Source of the DNA: JAZUCT01 sp045639255
GTDB taxonomy: Bacteria > Bacillota > Clostridia > Christensenellales > UBA1242
Reading direction: 5' to 3'
DNA: 8,758 nucleotides
NCBI GenBank assembly: GCA_045639255.1
Contig: JAZUCT010000047.1
Span: 1 to 8,758 of the forward strand
Position numbers and translations under genes: made by a program. Of the stretch, positions 1 through 7,477 are shown one piece after another; position 1 is the first letter of the stretch; every line of letters begins with the position of its first letter. The notes beneath the pieces were generated by a model that searched no databases, was not told the DNA's origin, and saw nothing but the letters and a program-made list of their open reading frames with translations.

Positions 1-178
1 TGCTTACACTGTTAAAGATTTTATTATTGACGATATTAAAAGTGGCAGAGTTAAGGTATTAAAAACCGATTTTGAAATTATTCCACGAGATATTGTTGTT
101 ATAACAAATGAAAATACAATAAATAATTTTGCAACTGAAACATTTATTAAAGAACTTGTTGAATACTTTAAAAAATAA
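1..178 (+). CDS. C-terminal end of a probable LysR-type transcriptional regulator (5' end outside window)
   Basis: An open frame enters the window in frame 2 (first full codon at base 2) and stops at TAA 176-178, giving the last 58 residues of a protein. The tail contains IIPRDIVVITNENT followed by FATETFIKELVEYF. This matches the usual end of the LysR substrate-binding domain: a strand with 'R-x-I-x-x-V', a short linker, then a helix 'a-x-x-F-I-x-x-L'. No DNA-binding domain is visible, because only the C-terminus is present, so the family call is an inference from pattern alone. The gene converges on asnS and ends at the hairpin at 181-207. The product would be a DNA-binding regulator with an unknown effector. 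Another periplasmic-binding-like protein cannot be excluded. Confidence 0.55.
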   Translation, partial: AYTVKDFIIDDIKSGRVKVLKTDFEIIPRDIVVITNENTINNFATETFIKELVEYFKK

Positions 179-180
179 CA

Positions 181-207
181 AAAAAACAGCCATCTAGGCT
201 GTTTTTT
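181..207. terminator. Bidirectional intrinsic terminator between the LysR-like gene and asnS
   Basis: A perfect 11-bp stem, AAAAAACAGCC (181-191) with GGCTGTTTTTT (197-207), closes a 5-nt loop (ATCTA). The GC-rich inner part (CAGCC/GGCTG) is flanked by A6 on one side and T6 on the other, so each strand reads as a hairpin followed by a U-tract. It starts 2 nt after the plus-strand stop codon and lies 3 nt from the asnS stop codon, so it serves both convergent genes. Confidence 0.93.
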
Positions 208-210
208 ATA

Positions 211-1599
211 TTAATAGTCACAATTTCCCGGTGTGCGTGGGAATGGAATTGCATCACGAATATTTTCAATTCCTGTTAGGTAAATAACAAGGCGTTCAAA
301 ACCCATTCCAAAACCTGAATGAGTGCAACCACCAAATTTTCTTAGGTTAACATACCATTCAATGTTAGAACCATCAACACCCAATTCTTGCATTCTTTCA
401 ACAAGTTTATCATAGTTTTCTTCCCTTTGGCTTCCACCCATTAATTCGCCTGCTTCTGGCACAACAAGGTCAACAGCAGCAACGGTTTTGTTATCTGGGT
501 TAAGTTTCATATAGTATGCTTTAATGTCTTTTGGCCAATCTGTTATGAAAACTGGACCGCCAAAATATTCAGTTATATATTTTTCGTGTTCTTTTGCAAT
601 ATCATCTTCATAAGATGGTTTGAATTCCCATTTTTTATCGGCTTTAAGAAGTAAATCCACAACTTCCCTATGAGAAATGCGAACAAAATCTTTTTCAACA
701 AGATTATTAAGTCGGTTTAATAAGCCGTTATAAATAAATTTATCACAGAATTCAAGTTCATCTTTGCAATTTTCCATAACATAACTTACAACATATTTAA
801 GCATATTTTCTTCAATATCCATAAGTTGATTTAAGTCACAAAAAGCCATTTCAGGTTCAATCATCCAAAATTCGTTGGCATGAATTTTTGTGTTTGAATT
901 TTCTGTTCTGAAAGTTGGCCCGAATGTGTAGATATTGCTGAATGCCATTGCAAACGCTTCGCCATGAAGTTGACCACTTCCTGTTATGAATGCTTGTTTT
1001 CCAAATAAATCTTTTGAAAAATCAACACTGCCATCTTTATTTTTTGGAAGGTTATTAAAGTTTAAAGTTGAAATTTTAAACATTTGGTCGCTTCCTTCAC
1101 AATCTGTGCAAGTTATAAGAGGAGTGTGAACATATAGGAAACCATTTGATTGAAAATAGTTATGAATTGCATAAGCAGCAACACTTCTTATTTTAAATAC
1201 CGCATTAAAGGTGTTTGTTCTTGGCCTTAAATATGCAATTTCCCTTAAATATTCAAGCGAATGCCTTTTCTTTTGCAAAGGATATTCTGCTGGACAAGTT
1301 CCTTCAATTTCAACTTGTTTTGCCCTTATTTCGTAAGGTTGTTTGTTTTCTGGTGTTACAATAACTTCACCAACAATTTTGAATGCAGTTCCTACACCTT
1401 GTTTAATTATTTCAGCATAGTTTTTAAGATTGCTTTCAAGAACTATTTGACAACTTTTAAAACTTGTTCCATCGTTAAGTTCAATAAAACCAACTGCTTT
1501 TGAATCACGAACAGTTTTTGCCCAACCAAAAACCATAACATCTTTGCCTTCAAGTGAAGCATATTGTTTTTGTAAGTTCGATAATAAAATTCTTTCCAT
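211..1599 (-). CDS. asnS: Asparaginyl-tRNA synthetase (AsnRS)
   Basis: This cytoplasmic class IIb enzyme ligates asparagine to tRNA-Asn using ATP. Residue numbers count from the upstream ATG at 1605. An N-terminal OB-fold anticodon-binding domain spans about 1-115 (GWAKTVRDSKAVGF near 28-40). The catalytic domain follows, with the AsnRS-type substrate loop EGSDQMF (170-176), motif 2 TFRTENSNT (231-239) and HANEFWMIEPE (242-252), the SQREENYDKL segment (392-401), and motif 3 GFGMGFER (431-438), ending in IPFPRTPG. The length (462-464 aa) is normal for the family. Two in-frame ATGs compete. AAGGA (1609-1613) lies only 3 nt from the ATG at 1605 but 9 nt from the ATG at 1599, so I prefer 1599. 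This is the last gene of the ABC-F/93-aa/aspS/asnS operon, and its ribosome binding site directly follows the aspS stop codon. A genome with AsnRS does not need the tRNA-dependent amidation route for Asn, although it may have both. Confidence 0.96.
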   Translation of the reverse strand: MERILLSNLQKQYASLEGKDVMVFGWAKTVRDSKAVGFIELNDGTSFKSCQIVLESNLKNYAEIIKQGVGTAFKIVGEVIVTPENKQPYEIRAKQVEIEGTCPAEYPLQKKRHSLEYLREIAYLRPRTNTFNAVFKIRSVAAYAIHNYFQSNGFLYVHTPLITCTDCEGSDQMFKISTLNFNNLPKNKDGSVDFSKDLFGKQAFITGSGQLHGEAFAMAFSNIYTFGPTFRTENSNTKIHANEFWMIEPEMAFCDLNQLMDIEENMLKYVVSYVMENCKDELEFCDKFIYNGLLNRLNNLVEKDFVRISHREVVDLLLKADKKWEFKPSYEDDIAKEHEKYITEYFGGPVFITDWPKDIKAYYMKLNPDNKTVAAVDLVVPEAGELMGGSQREENYDKLVERMQELGVDGSNIEWYVNLRKFGGCTHSGFGMGFERLVIYLTGIENIRDAIPFPRTPGNCDY

Positions 1600-1608
1600 A
1601 TACATTCT

Positions 1609-1613
1609 TCCTT
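1609..1613 (-). promoter_or_regulatory. Ribosome binding site that decides the asnS start
   Basis: On the minus strand AAGGA begins 4 nt after the aspS stop codon (TAA, 1618-1620). The spacing is 3 nt to the first ATG (1605) and 9 nt to the second (1599). The longer spacing is normal for Bacillota and the shorter is not, so asnS most likely starts at 1599. Confidence 0.7.
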
Positions 1614-1617
1614 TTAA

Positions 1618-2907
1618 TTATGGGTGAAGTTTTGTTGGACCACGGAACACAAAACTTGTATCCTTTATGGTTGCGATGTTAAGCATTTTTGCCACAACTC
1701 GTGCAAGCCCCATTCCAAAGCCACCATGTGGAGGGCAACCATATTCAAAAAATTGAATATAACCTTTCATATTTTCAGGATTAATGCCCTTTTCTGCAAT
1801 TTGAGAAGTAAGCACATCTGCACGGTGTTCCCTTTGAGCACCACTTGTTATTTCTTGGCCTTTCCACAATAAGTCGTATGACTTAGAAACTTCTTTATCG
1901 TGTTCACATTTCATTGTGTAGAAAGCACGATTTTTAAAGAAATATTCTGTTACAAACAAGAAATCTGAATTAAATGTTTCTTTTGCCCATTCACCAAGAT
2001 ATGTTTCACCTTGTGGATCAAGATCATCTTCCAATTCATAGTTATATTTTGTTTTTAAAATTTGCAAACCTTCTTTTAAGGTTATTATTGGAAAAGGTTT
2101 TTCTGGCAATTCAATTTCAACATCAAATAAGGCTTTAATTTGTTCACCATATTGTTCTTTAACTTTTGTTAAAGCATATCTTAACATATTTTCTTGTTCA
2201 CGCATAACATCAAGGTGCGATGAGATATAACTCATTTCAAAATCGAAACCAACAAAGTTTGTTGCATGCCTTGCTGTGAAAGATTTTTCTGCCCTGAAAT
2301 AATCAGCAACTTCATAGGCTTTTTCAAAACCGCTTGCCATTGCCATTTGTTTATAGAATTGTGGGCTTTGTGTTAAATATGCAGGTGTTCCAAAATAATC
2401 AAGTTTAAAAACATCACTGCCACCTTCACTGCTTTGTGCTGTTATTTTTGGTGTGTGAATTTCAATTGCGTTAATTGTTTGCATATATTCACGCAATGCA
2501 TGTTCAAAAGCAGTTGCAACTTTAAATGTTAAAATGTTTTTATCGCTTCTTAAATCTATCCACCTATATTCATGGCGTTGATCTATGTTTGATTGTGCAT
2601 TAATTGGCAATGCATCTGCCAAACTTTCAACTTTATAATCGGTTGGAATTATTTCCATGCCATTAAGTTTAACATAACTGTTTTCAACAACTGTTCCAGT
2701 TACAGTTACAACCGAACTTAATGTTGTTGCAGATATTTTTTCTGCAAGTTCTGGAAGTTTTTCTTTTTCAACGGTAACTTGAACACTTCCTGTTATATCC
2801 TTAATAACAAGAAATTGCATTGCCCTTTTATCACGCAAATTTTCAAGCCAACCGCTTATGGTAACTGTTGTGTTAGGTTTTAAATCTTTTATTAATGTTC
2901 TGTTCAT
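1618..2907 (-). CDS. aspS: Aspartyl-tRNA synthetase, archaeal/eukaryotic-type (short, without the bacterial insertion domain)
   Basis: This class IIb enzyme charges tRNA-Asp with aspartate. At 429 aa it has the length of archaeal AspRS. Standard bacterial AspRS is about 590 aa with a GAD insertion, and that insertion is absent here. The OB-fold spans about 1-100 (SGWLENLRDKRAMQF, 18-32). The catalytic core has the substrate loop SEGGSDVF (160-167), the aspartate-binding SPQFYKQ (181-187), motif 2 YFRAEKSFTARH (203-214), SGAQREHR (355-362, archaeal consensus SGGQREHR) and a motif 3 region GGFGMGLARVV (395-405). The acidic residue that normally precedes the motif 3 arginine is Ala402. The C-terminus FRGPTKLHP matches the R-x-x-x-x-L-x-P end of this type. 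The start is supported by AGGA, 8 nt upstream, overlapping the preceding TAG. The usual discriminating Trp (position 26 in Thermococcus) aligns with Glu22, so whether it also charges tRNA-Asn cannot be judged. It is followed directly by its paralogue asnS. Confidence 0.9.
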   Translation of the reverse strand: MNRTLIKDLKPNTTVTISGWLENLRDKRAMQFLVIKDITGSVQVTVEKEKLPELAEKISATTLSSVVTVTGTVVENSYVKLNGMEIIPTDYKVESLADALPINAQSNIDQRHEYRWIDLRSDKNILTFKVATAFEHALREYMQTINAIEIHTPKITAQSSEGGSDVFKLDYFGTPAYLTQSPQFYKQMAMASGFEKAYEVADYFRAEKSFTARHATNFVGFDFEMSYISSHLDVMREQENMLRYALTKVKEQYGEQIKALFDVEIELPEKPFPIITLKEGLQILKTKYNYELEDDLDPQGETYLGEWAKETFNSDFLFVTEYFFKNRAFYTMKCEHDKEVSKSYDLLWKGQEITSGAQREHRADVLTSQIAEKGINPENMKGYIQFFEYGCPPHGGFGMGLARVVAKMLNIATIKDTSFVFRGPTKLHP

Positions 2908-2917
2908 AATTTTTTTC

Positions 2918-3199
2918 CTATTTTAAATAATTTTCAATGCTGTCAGCAATATAATTTGCAACACATATTCCACCAATTGCAGAAATTGTTTCATTATCAG
3001 TTCTATATTGAACAATAAGTTCATTAAACATTTGGTTTGAAAACGAATATGTTTCTTTTAAATGATTAATAAGTTCACTTGTTACTTGCAAATTTTTTGT
3101 GCTGTTTATTTTATGTTTATTTTTATAAAGCAGTTTGAATTTTTTCAAAATCAAATTTGATTTTTCAATGCTTTGATTTATTTTTTCTATATCGTTCAT
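2918..3199 (-). CDS. Unknown 93-aa, lysine-rich, helical small protein
   Basis: I do not recognise this family. The 93-residue product has no signal peptide and no convincing membrane segment. It is rich in Lys, Asn, Ile and Glu and looks mainly alpha-helical, with a basic stretch LKKFKLLYKNKHKIN (about 18-32). A more hydrophobic C-terminal helix follows, AIGGICVANYIADSIENYL, containing its only Cys. It is very probably translated: the ATG is preceded by AGGAAAA formed from the ABC-F stop codon (TAG) only 6 nt upstream, and its own TAG stop supplies the aspS ribosome binding site. It therefore sits inside a translation-factor operon, and a role near the ribosome or tRNA charging is a guess from position only. 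It could equally be a lineage-specific passenger. Confidence 0.75.
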   Translation of the reverse strand: MNDIEKINQSIEKSNLILKKFKLLYKNKHKINSTKNLQVTSELINHLKETYSFSNQMFNELIVQYRTDNETISAIGGICVANYIADSIENYLK

Positions 3200-3205
3200 T
3201 TTTTC

Positions 3206-4783
3206 CTACTTAATTGTATCAAGATATTCTTCATAAGTGCAATCTTTATCGAAAACTTTTTTGCCATTCTCAATAACAATTATTCTGTTTGCAACTGTTG
3301 CCAAAATTTCGTGATCGTGCGTGGTGAACAACATGTTGCCTTTAAAGTTTTGCATGCCAGTGTTAAGGGCTGTTATGCTTTCAAGGTCCAAGTGGTTTGT
3401 TGGTTCATCGAAAACAAGAAAGTTTCCTGCGGTTAACATCATGCGTGCAAGCATGCATCTAACTTTTTCACCACCTGAAAGAACGCATGCTTTCTTTTGG
3501 CTTTCTTCACCGCTGAAAAGCATTCTTCCAAGCCAGCCACGAACATAACTTTCTGTTTTATCCTTTGAATATTGCCTTAACCAATCCACAAGGTTAAGTT
3601 CAACCCCATCAAAAAATGCATTATTATTTTGTGGCAAATATGATTTTGTTATGGTTTGACCCCATTTAACTGCGCCATAATCTTGCTTATCAAGCCCCAT
3701 AATAATATCGTAAAGTTTTGAAATAACAAGGCTGTTATCGCATAAAATTGCAATTTTTTCATCCTTTTTCACTGTGAATGAAATTCCGTTGAAAAATCCT
3801 TCTTTTGTTAAACTTTCAACACTTAAAATATCGTTTCCAGCAAGTCGTTCTGGTTTAAAATCGATAAATGGATATTTTCTTGAACTTGGTTTAATATCTT
3901 CCAAAGTGATTTTTTCAAGTTCTTTTTTTCTTGAAGTTGCTTGTTTTGATTTTGATGCATTCGCACTGAATCTTGCAATAAACTCTTGCAACTCTTTAAT
4001 GCGTGCTTCCATTTTTTTATTCGCATCTTTTGCTTGCCTTAACAACAATTGGCTTGATTCATACCAGAAATCATAGTTTCCAACAAAAATTGAAATTTTG
4101 CCATAATCAACATCGCAAATATGAGTGCAAACTTTGTTTAAAAAGTGCCTGTTATGTGAAACAATTATAACCGTGTTTTCAAAATCCATAAGGAAGTTTT
4201 CAAGCCACCTTACACTTTTAATATCAAGGTTGTTTGTTGGTTCATCAAGTATAAGAATATCAGGGTTCCCAAACAATGCTTGTGCAAGCAAAACTTTAAC
4301 TTTTTGTTTTGCATCAAGTTCACTCATAAGTGAATAATGCAAATCACTTTTTATTCCCAATCCTTCAAGCAAAACTGCCGCATTGCTTTCTGCTTCCCAA
4401 CCATCAAGATCCATAAATTCTGCTTCAAGTTCGCTTGCTTTAATTCCATCTTCATCGCTGAAATCTGGTTTTGCATATAATTCTTCTTTTTCGCGCATTA
4501 TTTCAACAAGCCTTTTATGGCCAAGAAGAACTGTGTTAAGAACAGTTTCATCATCGAATGCGTTTTGGTTTTGTTGCAACACTGAAAGCCTTTCGCCTTT
4601 TCCCATAACAACTTCGCCAGTGTTTGGTTCAAGATCACCACTTAACACTTTTAAAAATGTGGATTTTCCTGCTCCATTTGCACCAATAATTCCATAACAA
4701 TTGCCTTTTGTGAATTTAAGGTTAACATCTTGGAACAAAACTCTTTCACCAAATCGAATGCTTACATTAACTGCCTGTATCAT
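3206..4783 (-). CDS. ykpA: ABC-F family ATPase, YkpA/YbiT subfamily, with a degenerate second Walker A
   Basis: ABC-F proteins are soluble twin-ATPase factors, without membrane domains, that bind the ribosomal E site and act on stalled or initiating ribosomes. The 525 residues are two ABC domains joined by a linker. Domain 1 has Walker A GANGAGKST (34-42), a non-canonical signature SELDAKQK (154-161) as is usual in this subfamily, Walker B with DEPTNNLD (180-187) and the switch His210. The linker (about 243-315) carries SANASKSKQATSRKKEL (273-289), the typical YbiT/YkpA tRNA-contact segment. Domain 2 has SYLPQNN (Q-loop, 381-387), signature LSGGEK (435-440), DEPTNHLD (459-466) and His489. Its Walker A position reads CDNSLVISK (348-356), with no glycines and no catalytic lysine. 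Self-resistance ABC-F types are unlikely given the linker and the housekeeping context. It is the first gene of the operon. Its ribosome binding site is weak (GAGAG, 7 nt from the ATG), and it stops with TAG 6 nt before the 93-aa gene. Confidence 0.92.
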   Translation of the reverse strand: MIQAVNVSIRFGERVLFQDVNLKFTKGNCYGIIGANGAGKSTFLKVLSGDLEPNTGEVVMGKGERLSVLQQNQNAFDDETVLNTVLLGHKRLVEIMREKEELYAKPDFSDEDGIKASELEAEFMDLDGWEAESNAAVLLEGLGIKSDLHYSLMSELDAKQKVKVLLAQALFGNPDILILDEPTNNLDIKSVRWLENFLMDFENTVIIVSHNRHFLNKVCTHICDVDYGKISIFVGNYDFWYESSQLLLRQAKDANKKMEARIKELQEFIARFSANASKSKQATSRKKELEKITLEDIKPSSRKYPFIDFKPERLAGNDILSVESLTKEGFFNGISFTVKKDEKIAILCDNSLVISKLYDIIMGLDKQDYGAVKWGQTITKSYLPQNNNAFFDGVELNLVDWLRQYSKDKTESYVRGWLGRMLFSGEESQKKACVLSGGEKVRCMLARMMLTAGNFLVFDEPTNHLDLESITALNTGMQNFKGNMLFTTHDHEILATVANRIIVIENGKKVFDKDCTYEEYLDTIK

Positions 4784-4815
4784 TTAATTTCTCTCTTTTT
4801 TAAAATAATCGTTTT

Positions 4816-4844
4816 ATTTTAACATATTAAAAATTTATAATCAA
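4816..4844 (-). promoter_or_regulatory. Sigma-A type extended -10 promoter of the ABC-F/aspS/asnS operon
   Basis: On the minus strand the -35 is TTGATT (4839-4844), then a 17-bp spacer, then the -10 TAAAAT (4816-4821) preceded by TG at the extended -10 position. The predicted start is near 4809, giving a leader of about 26 nt with no room for a T-box or riboswitch. The spacer is 15/17 identical to that of the tRNA-Leu promoter at 8591-8619. Confidence 0.75.
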
Positions 4845-4855
4845 GTTAAAGCAAC

Positions 4856-4881
4856 AAAAAAGAACACATAAATATGTTCTT
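4856..4881 (-). terminator. Intrinsic terminator of polA, overlapping its stop codon
   Basis: On the minus strand AAGAACA (4881-4875) pairs with TGTTCTT (4866-4860) around an 8-nt loop, and the 3' arm runs into T6 (4861-4856). The polA TAA (4882-4880) overlaps the first bases of the stem. The stem is AT-rich, so efficiency may be moderate and some read-through into the ABC-F operon is possible. Confidence 0.75.
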
Positions 4882-7459
4882 ATTTGCATTCAAACCAATT
4901 TTTTCCGTTTCCAACATCAACAGTAAGTGGAACGCTTAAATGAACTGCATTTTGCATTTCTTCTTTTAAAATTGTTTTTGCAATTTCAAGTTCTTCTGGT
5001 GGAACATCAAGAATAAGTTCATCGTGAACCTGCAAAACAAGTTTTGCTTTAAGGTTTTCTTTTTTAATTCTGTTATAAACATTAAGCATTGCAATTTTAA
5101 TTATATCACTTGCAGTGCCTTGAATTGGTGCATTCAAACTTGCCCTTTCGCCAAAAGTTCTTGTTAATGTTTTAGGTGAAAATATGTCTGGAATTTTTCT
5201 TATTCTGTTAAACATTGTGCGTGTTTCACCATTGTTATTTCTGCAACTTTCAATGCACTTATTCATATATTCTTTAACCTTTGGATATCTTAGAAAATAT
5301 TGATTCATATATTCTTTTGATTCAAATTGAGACACACCCATATTTTCACTTAAACCAAAACTTGAAATGCCATAAATAATGCCAAAGTTAATTGCTTTTG
5401 CTTGCCTTCGCATAATTGGTGTTACATTTTCTTGTGTAACTCCAAAAACTTCGCATGCAACTGCTGTGTGAATATCTTTGCCCATGTTAAAAGCAGAAAT
5501 TAAACCTTCATCTTCGCTTAAATGTGCTGTAAGACGCAATTCAACCTGCGAATAATCTGCATTAACAATTTTGCCATTTTCAAACCTTGAAATAAATAAT
5601 GCACGAAGTTGTTTACCTTCTTCCGTTTTAACAGGTATGTTTTGAAGATTTGGTTCAGAACTTGATAAACGACCTGTTGCTGTTAATGTTTGATTAAATA
5701 CTGTGTGAATAATATTATCTTCTGGCAGAATTTGTTTAAAACCATCAATATAGGTTGAAACAAGTTTTGAAACTGTTCTGTATCGCAAAATTAACTCAAT
5801 TATTGGGTGAGTTCCTAGAAGTGCATTAAGAACATCTACATTTGTTGATTGTTTCTTGTTGCCTTTCACAGATAAACCCAATTTATTAAACAAAATATCT
5901 GCAAGTTGTTTTGGCGAATTAATGTTAAATTCACAGCCACAACTTGAATAAATTTTTTGCTGTAATTCAACAAGTTCTTGGTTATATCTTTGCGATAAGG
6001 TGTTTAACATTTCGGCATCAATTTTAAATCCATCATTTTCCATATCAAGCAAAACATAAGTTAATGGAAGTTCAATTTCAAAATATAGTTTTGTTAATTT
6101 TAGTTTTTCAATTTCGTGCTTCATTTGATTGCATGCATAAATAAGTGCAACAGCAGTAAAATTTAGTTCGCCATATTTATTAACAACTTTTTCAAGTGAA
6201 CTTTTTTGCCCACCTTCAATTAAATAATATGCAATATCTGCATCAATTTTAAGATTGTTAATTTGTATATTATATTCACTGAATCTTCTTAAAAATTGTT
6301 TTATGCCAAAGGTTGTTTTTTCTATTTCAGCATTTTCACAAATATTTTTTAACTTATGCATAACCTTTTCAATTGTTATTGCATCATTAAATAAACTTAA
6401 CTCAAAACTTGCCTCATATTCAAATTTTTCGTTAAAAGCAAAATTAATTCTGTCGGTTTCAATAATAAAAGCAAAAAGCTTTTCGTGTGAATTTTCTTCA
6501 AAAACTTTATCAAATTCTTGTTCGTTTTTTATTAAAACTTTTTTTGCTTTTACTCTTTTAATTAGTTGCTTTTCTTCAACTGTTTCAACATCGTTAAAAA
6601 TATCATTTAAAAACAAATCTTGCCTGCGAATTAACGAATTAAAATTATATTCTTTAAAAATATCATAGACTTTTTTAGAGAACGGAAAATCATAGCCACA
6701 ATCTTCAATTTCAATGTTGATATGAGCATTGCAATCTATTGTTGCAAGTTTTTTTGAAAGAAACGCCATATCTTTTCCATTTTCAATTTTTGTTTTTACT
6801 GAACCTTTTAATTTATCGGTGTTATTATATATATTCTCAATGTTTTCAAACTCTGTTAGCAAGCTTATTGCTGTTTTTTCGCCTATTCCTTTAACGCCTG
6901 GAATATTATCGGAACTATCACCACTTAATGCTTTAAAATCAATAATTTGACTAGGTTTTAAAGAATAAAATTCGTAAATATTATTAATATTAACTTCTTT
7001 AATTTCGCTTATGCCTTTTTGAGTTAACCAAACACTTGTTGTTTCATCAATAAGTTGCAAAGCATCTTTATCACCAGTTAAAATATATGTTTGTTCATCA
7101 AATTTTTTTGCAAGAGTTCCAATAATATCGTCTGCTTCAATTCCTTCCCTTTCATACAGAGTTATGTTCATTTCTTTAAGAACTTTTTTAAGCAATGGAA
7201 ATTGGCTTTTTAGTTCATCAGGTGTGCCTTTTCTGGTGCCTTTATAATCTGAATATAAATTGTGCCTAAAATTCTTTTTGCCATAATCAAATGCAACAAC
7301 AAGATGGTCTGGTTTATGTTCAATAATCATTTTAATAAGCATATTGCAAAAACCATAAACTGCATTTGAATATTCACCATTTGAATTTGTTAAAAGTGGC
7401 AATGCATAAAATGCACGATTTATTAAACTGTTGCCATCAATAATAATTAATTTTTTCAT
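4880..7459 (-). CDS. polA: DNA polymerase I, with active 5' nuclease and degenerate 3'-5' exonuclease domain
   Basis: This enzyme removes RNA primers and fills gaps at Okazaki fragments and during excision repair. The 859 aa contain three domains. The 5'-3' nuclease (about 1-290) keeps the metal-binding acids seen in Taq polymerase: Asp8, Asp58, Glu108, Asp110, Asp111, Asp130, Asp132, Asp181 and Asp184. The 3'-5' exonuclease-like domain (about 305-455) is inactive by sequence: FAFDTE becomes FAFIIE (Asp to Ile at 332), the K-x-D motif becomes GIKQFL (385-390), and the last Asp becomes Asn (YACN, 441-444). Loss of proofreading is common in Bacillota PolA such as Bst. The polymerase domain (about 460-859) is intact: TGRLSSSEPNLQNIPV (595-610), motif A DYSQVELR (635-642), motif B with Arg684, Lys688, Phe692 and Tyr696, and motif C VHDE (811-814). 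The start is preceded by GAGGG, 4 nt from the ATG. The gene is monocistronic here, with its own promoter and terminator. Confidence 0.98.
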   Translation of the reverse strand: MKKLIIIDGNSLINRAFYALPLLTNSNGEYSNAVYGFCNMLIKMIIEHKPDHLVVAFDYGKKNFRHNLYSDYKGTRKGTPDELKSQFPLLKKVLKEMNITLYEREGIEADDIIGTLAKKFDEQTYILTGDKDALQLIDETTSVWLTQKGISEIKEVNINNIYEFYSLKPSQIIDFKALSGDSSDNIPGVKGIGEKTAISLLTEFENIENIYNNTDKLKGSVKTKIENGKDMAFLSKKLATIDCNAHINIEIEDCGYDFPFSKKVYDIFKEYNFNSLIRRQDLFLNDIFNDVETVEEKQLIKRVKAKKVLIKNEQEFDKVFEENSHEKLFAFIIETDRINFAFNEKFEYEASFELSLFNDAITIEKVMHKLKNICENAEIEKTTFGIKQFLRRFSEYNIQINNLKIDADIAYYLIEGGQKSSLEKVVNKYGELNFTAVALIYACNQMKHEIEKLKLTKLYFEIELPLTYVLLDMENDGFKIDAEMLNTLSQRYNQELVELQQKIYSSCGCEFNINSPKQLADILFNKLGLSVKGNKKQSTNVDVLNALLGTHPIIELILRYRTVSKLVSTYIDGFKQILPEDNIIHTVFNQTLTATGRLSSSEPNLQNIPVKTEEGKQLRALFISRFENGKIVNADYSQVELRLTAHLSEDEGLISAFNMGKDIHTAVACEVFGVTQENVTPIMRRQAKAINFGIIYGISSFGLSENMGVSQFESKEYMNQYFLRYPKVKEYMNKCIESCRNNNGETRTMFNRIRKIPDIFSPKTLTRTFGERASLNAPIQGTASDIIKIAMLNVYNRIKKENLKAKLVLQVHDELILDVPPEELEIAKTILKEEMQNAVHLSVPLTVDVGNGKNWFECK

Positions 7460-7477
7460 AAAACCCTCGTTAATGAA

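Noticed and set aside
4383..4697. Plus-strand open frame of 104 codons inside the ABC-F gene
   Set aside because: A serine-rich antisense shadow of a conserved coding region, with no independent signal.
4784..4879. T-box, riboswitch or other structured leader before the operon
   Set aside because: The space is filled by the polA terminator and a promoter, leaving a leader of about 26 nt, too short for a structured regulator.
6255..6668. Plus-strand open frame of 137 codons inside polA
   Set aside because: It is antisense to the AT-rich 3'-5' exonuclease region of polA, with Ser/Phe/Leu-rich low-complexity content and no ribosome binding site in keeping with the other genes. It is a shadow frame.
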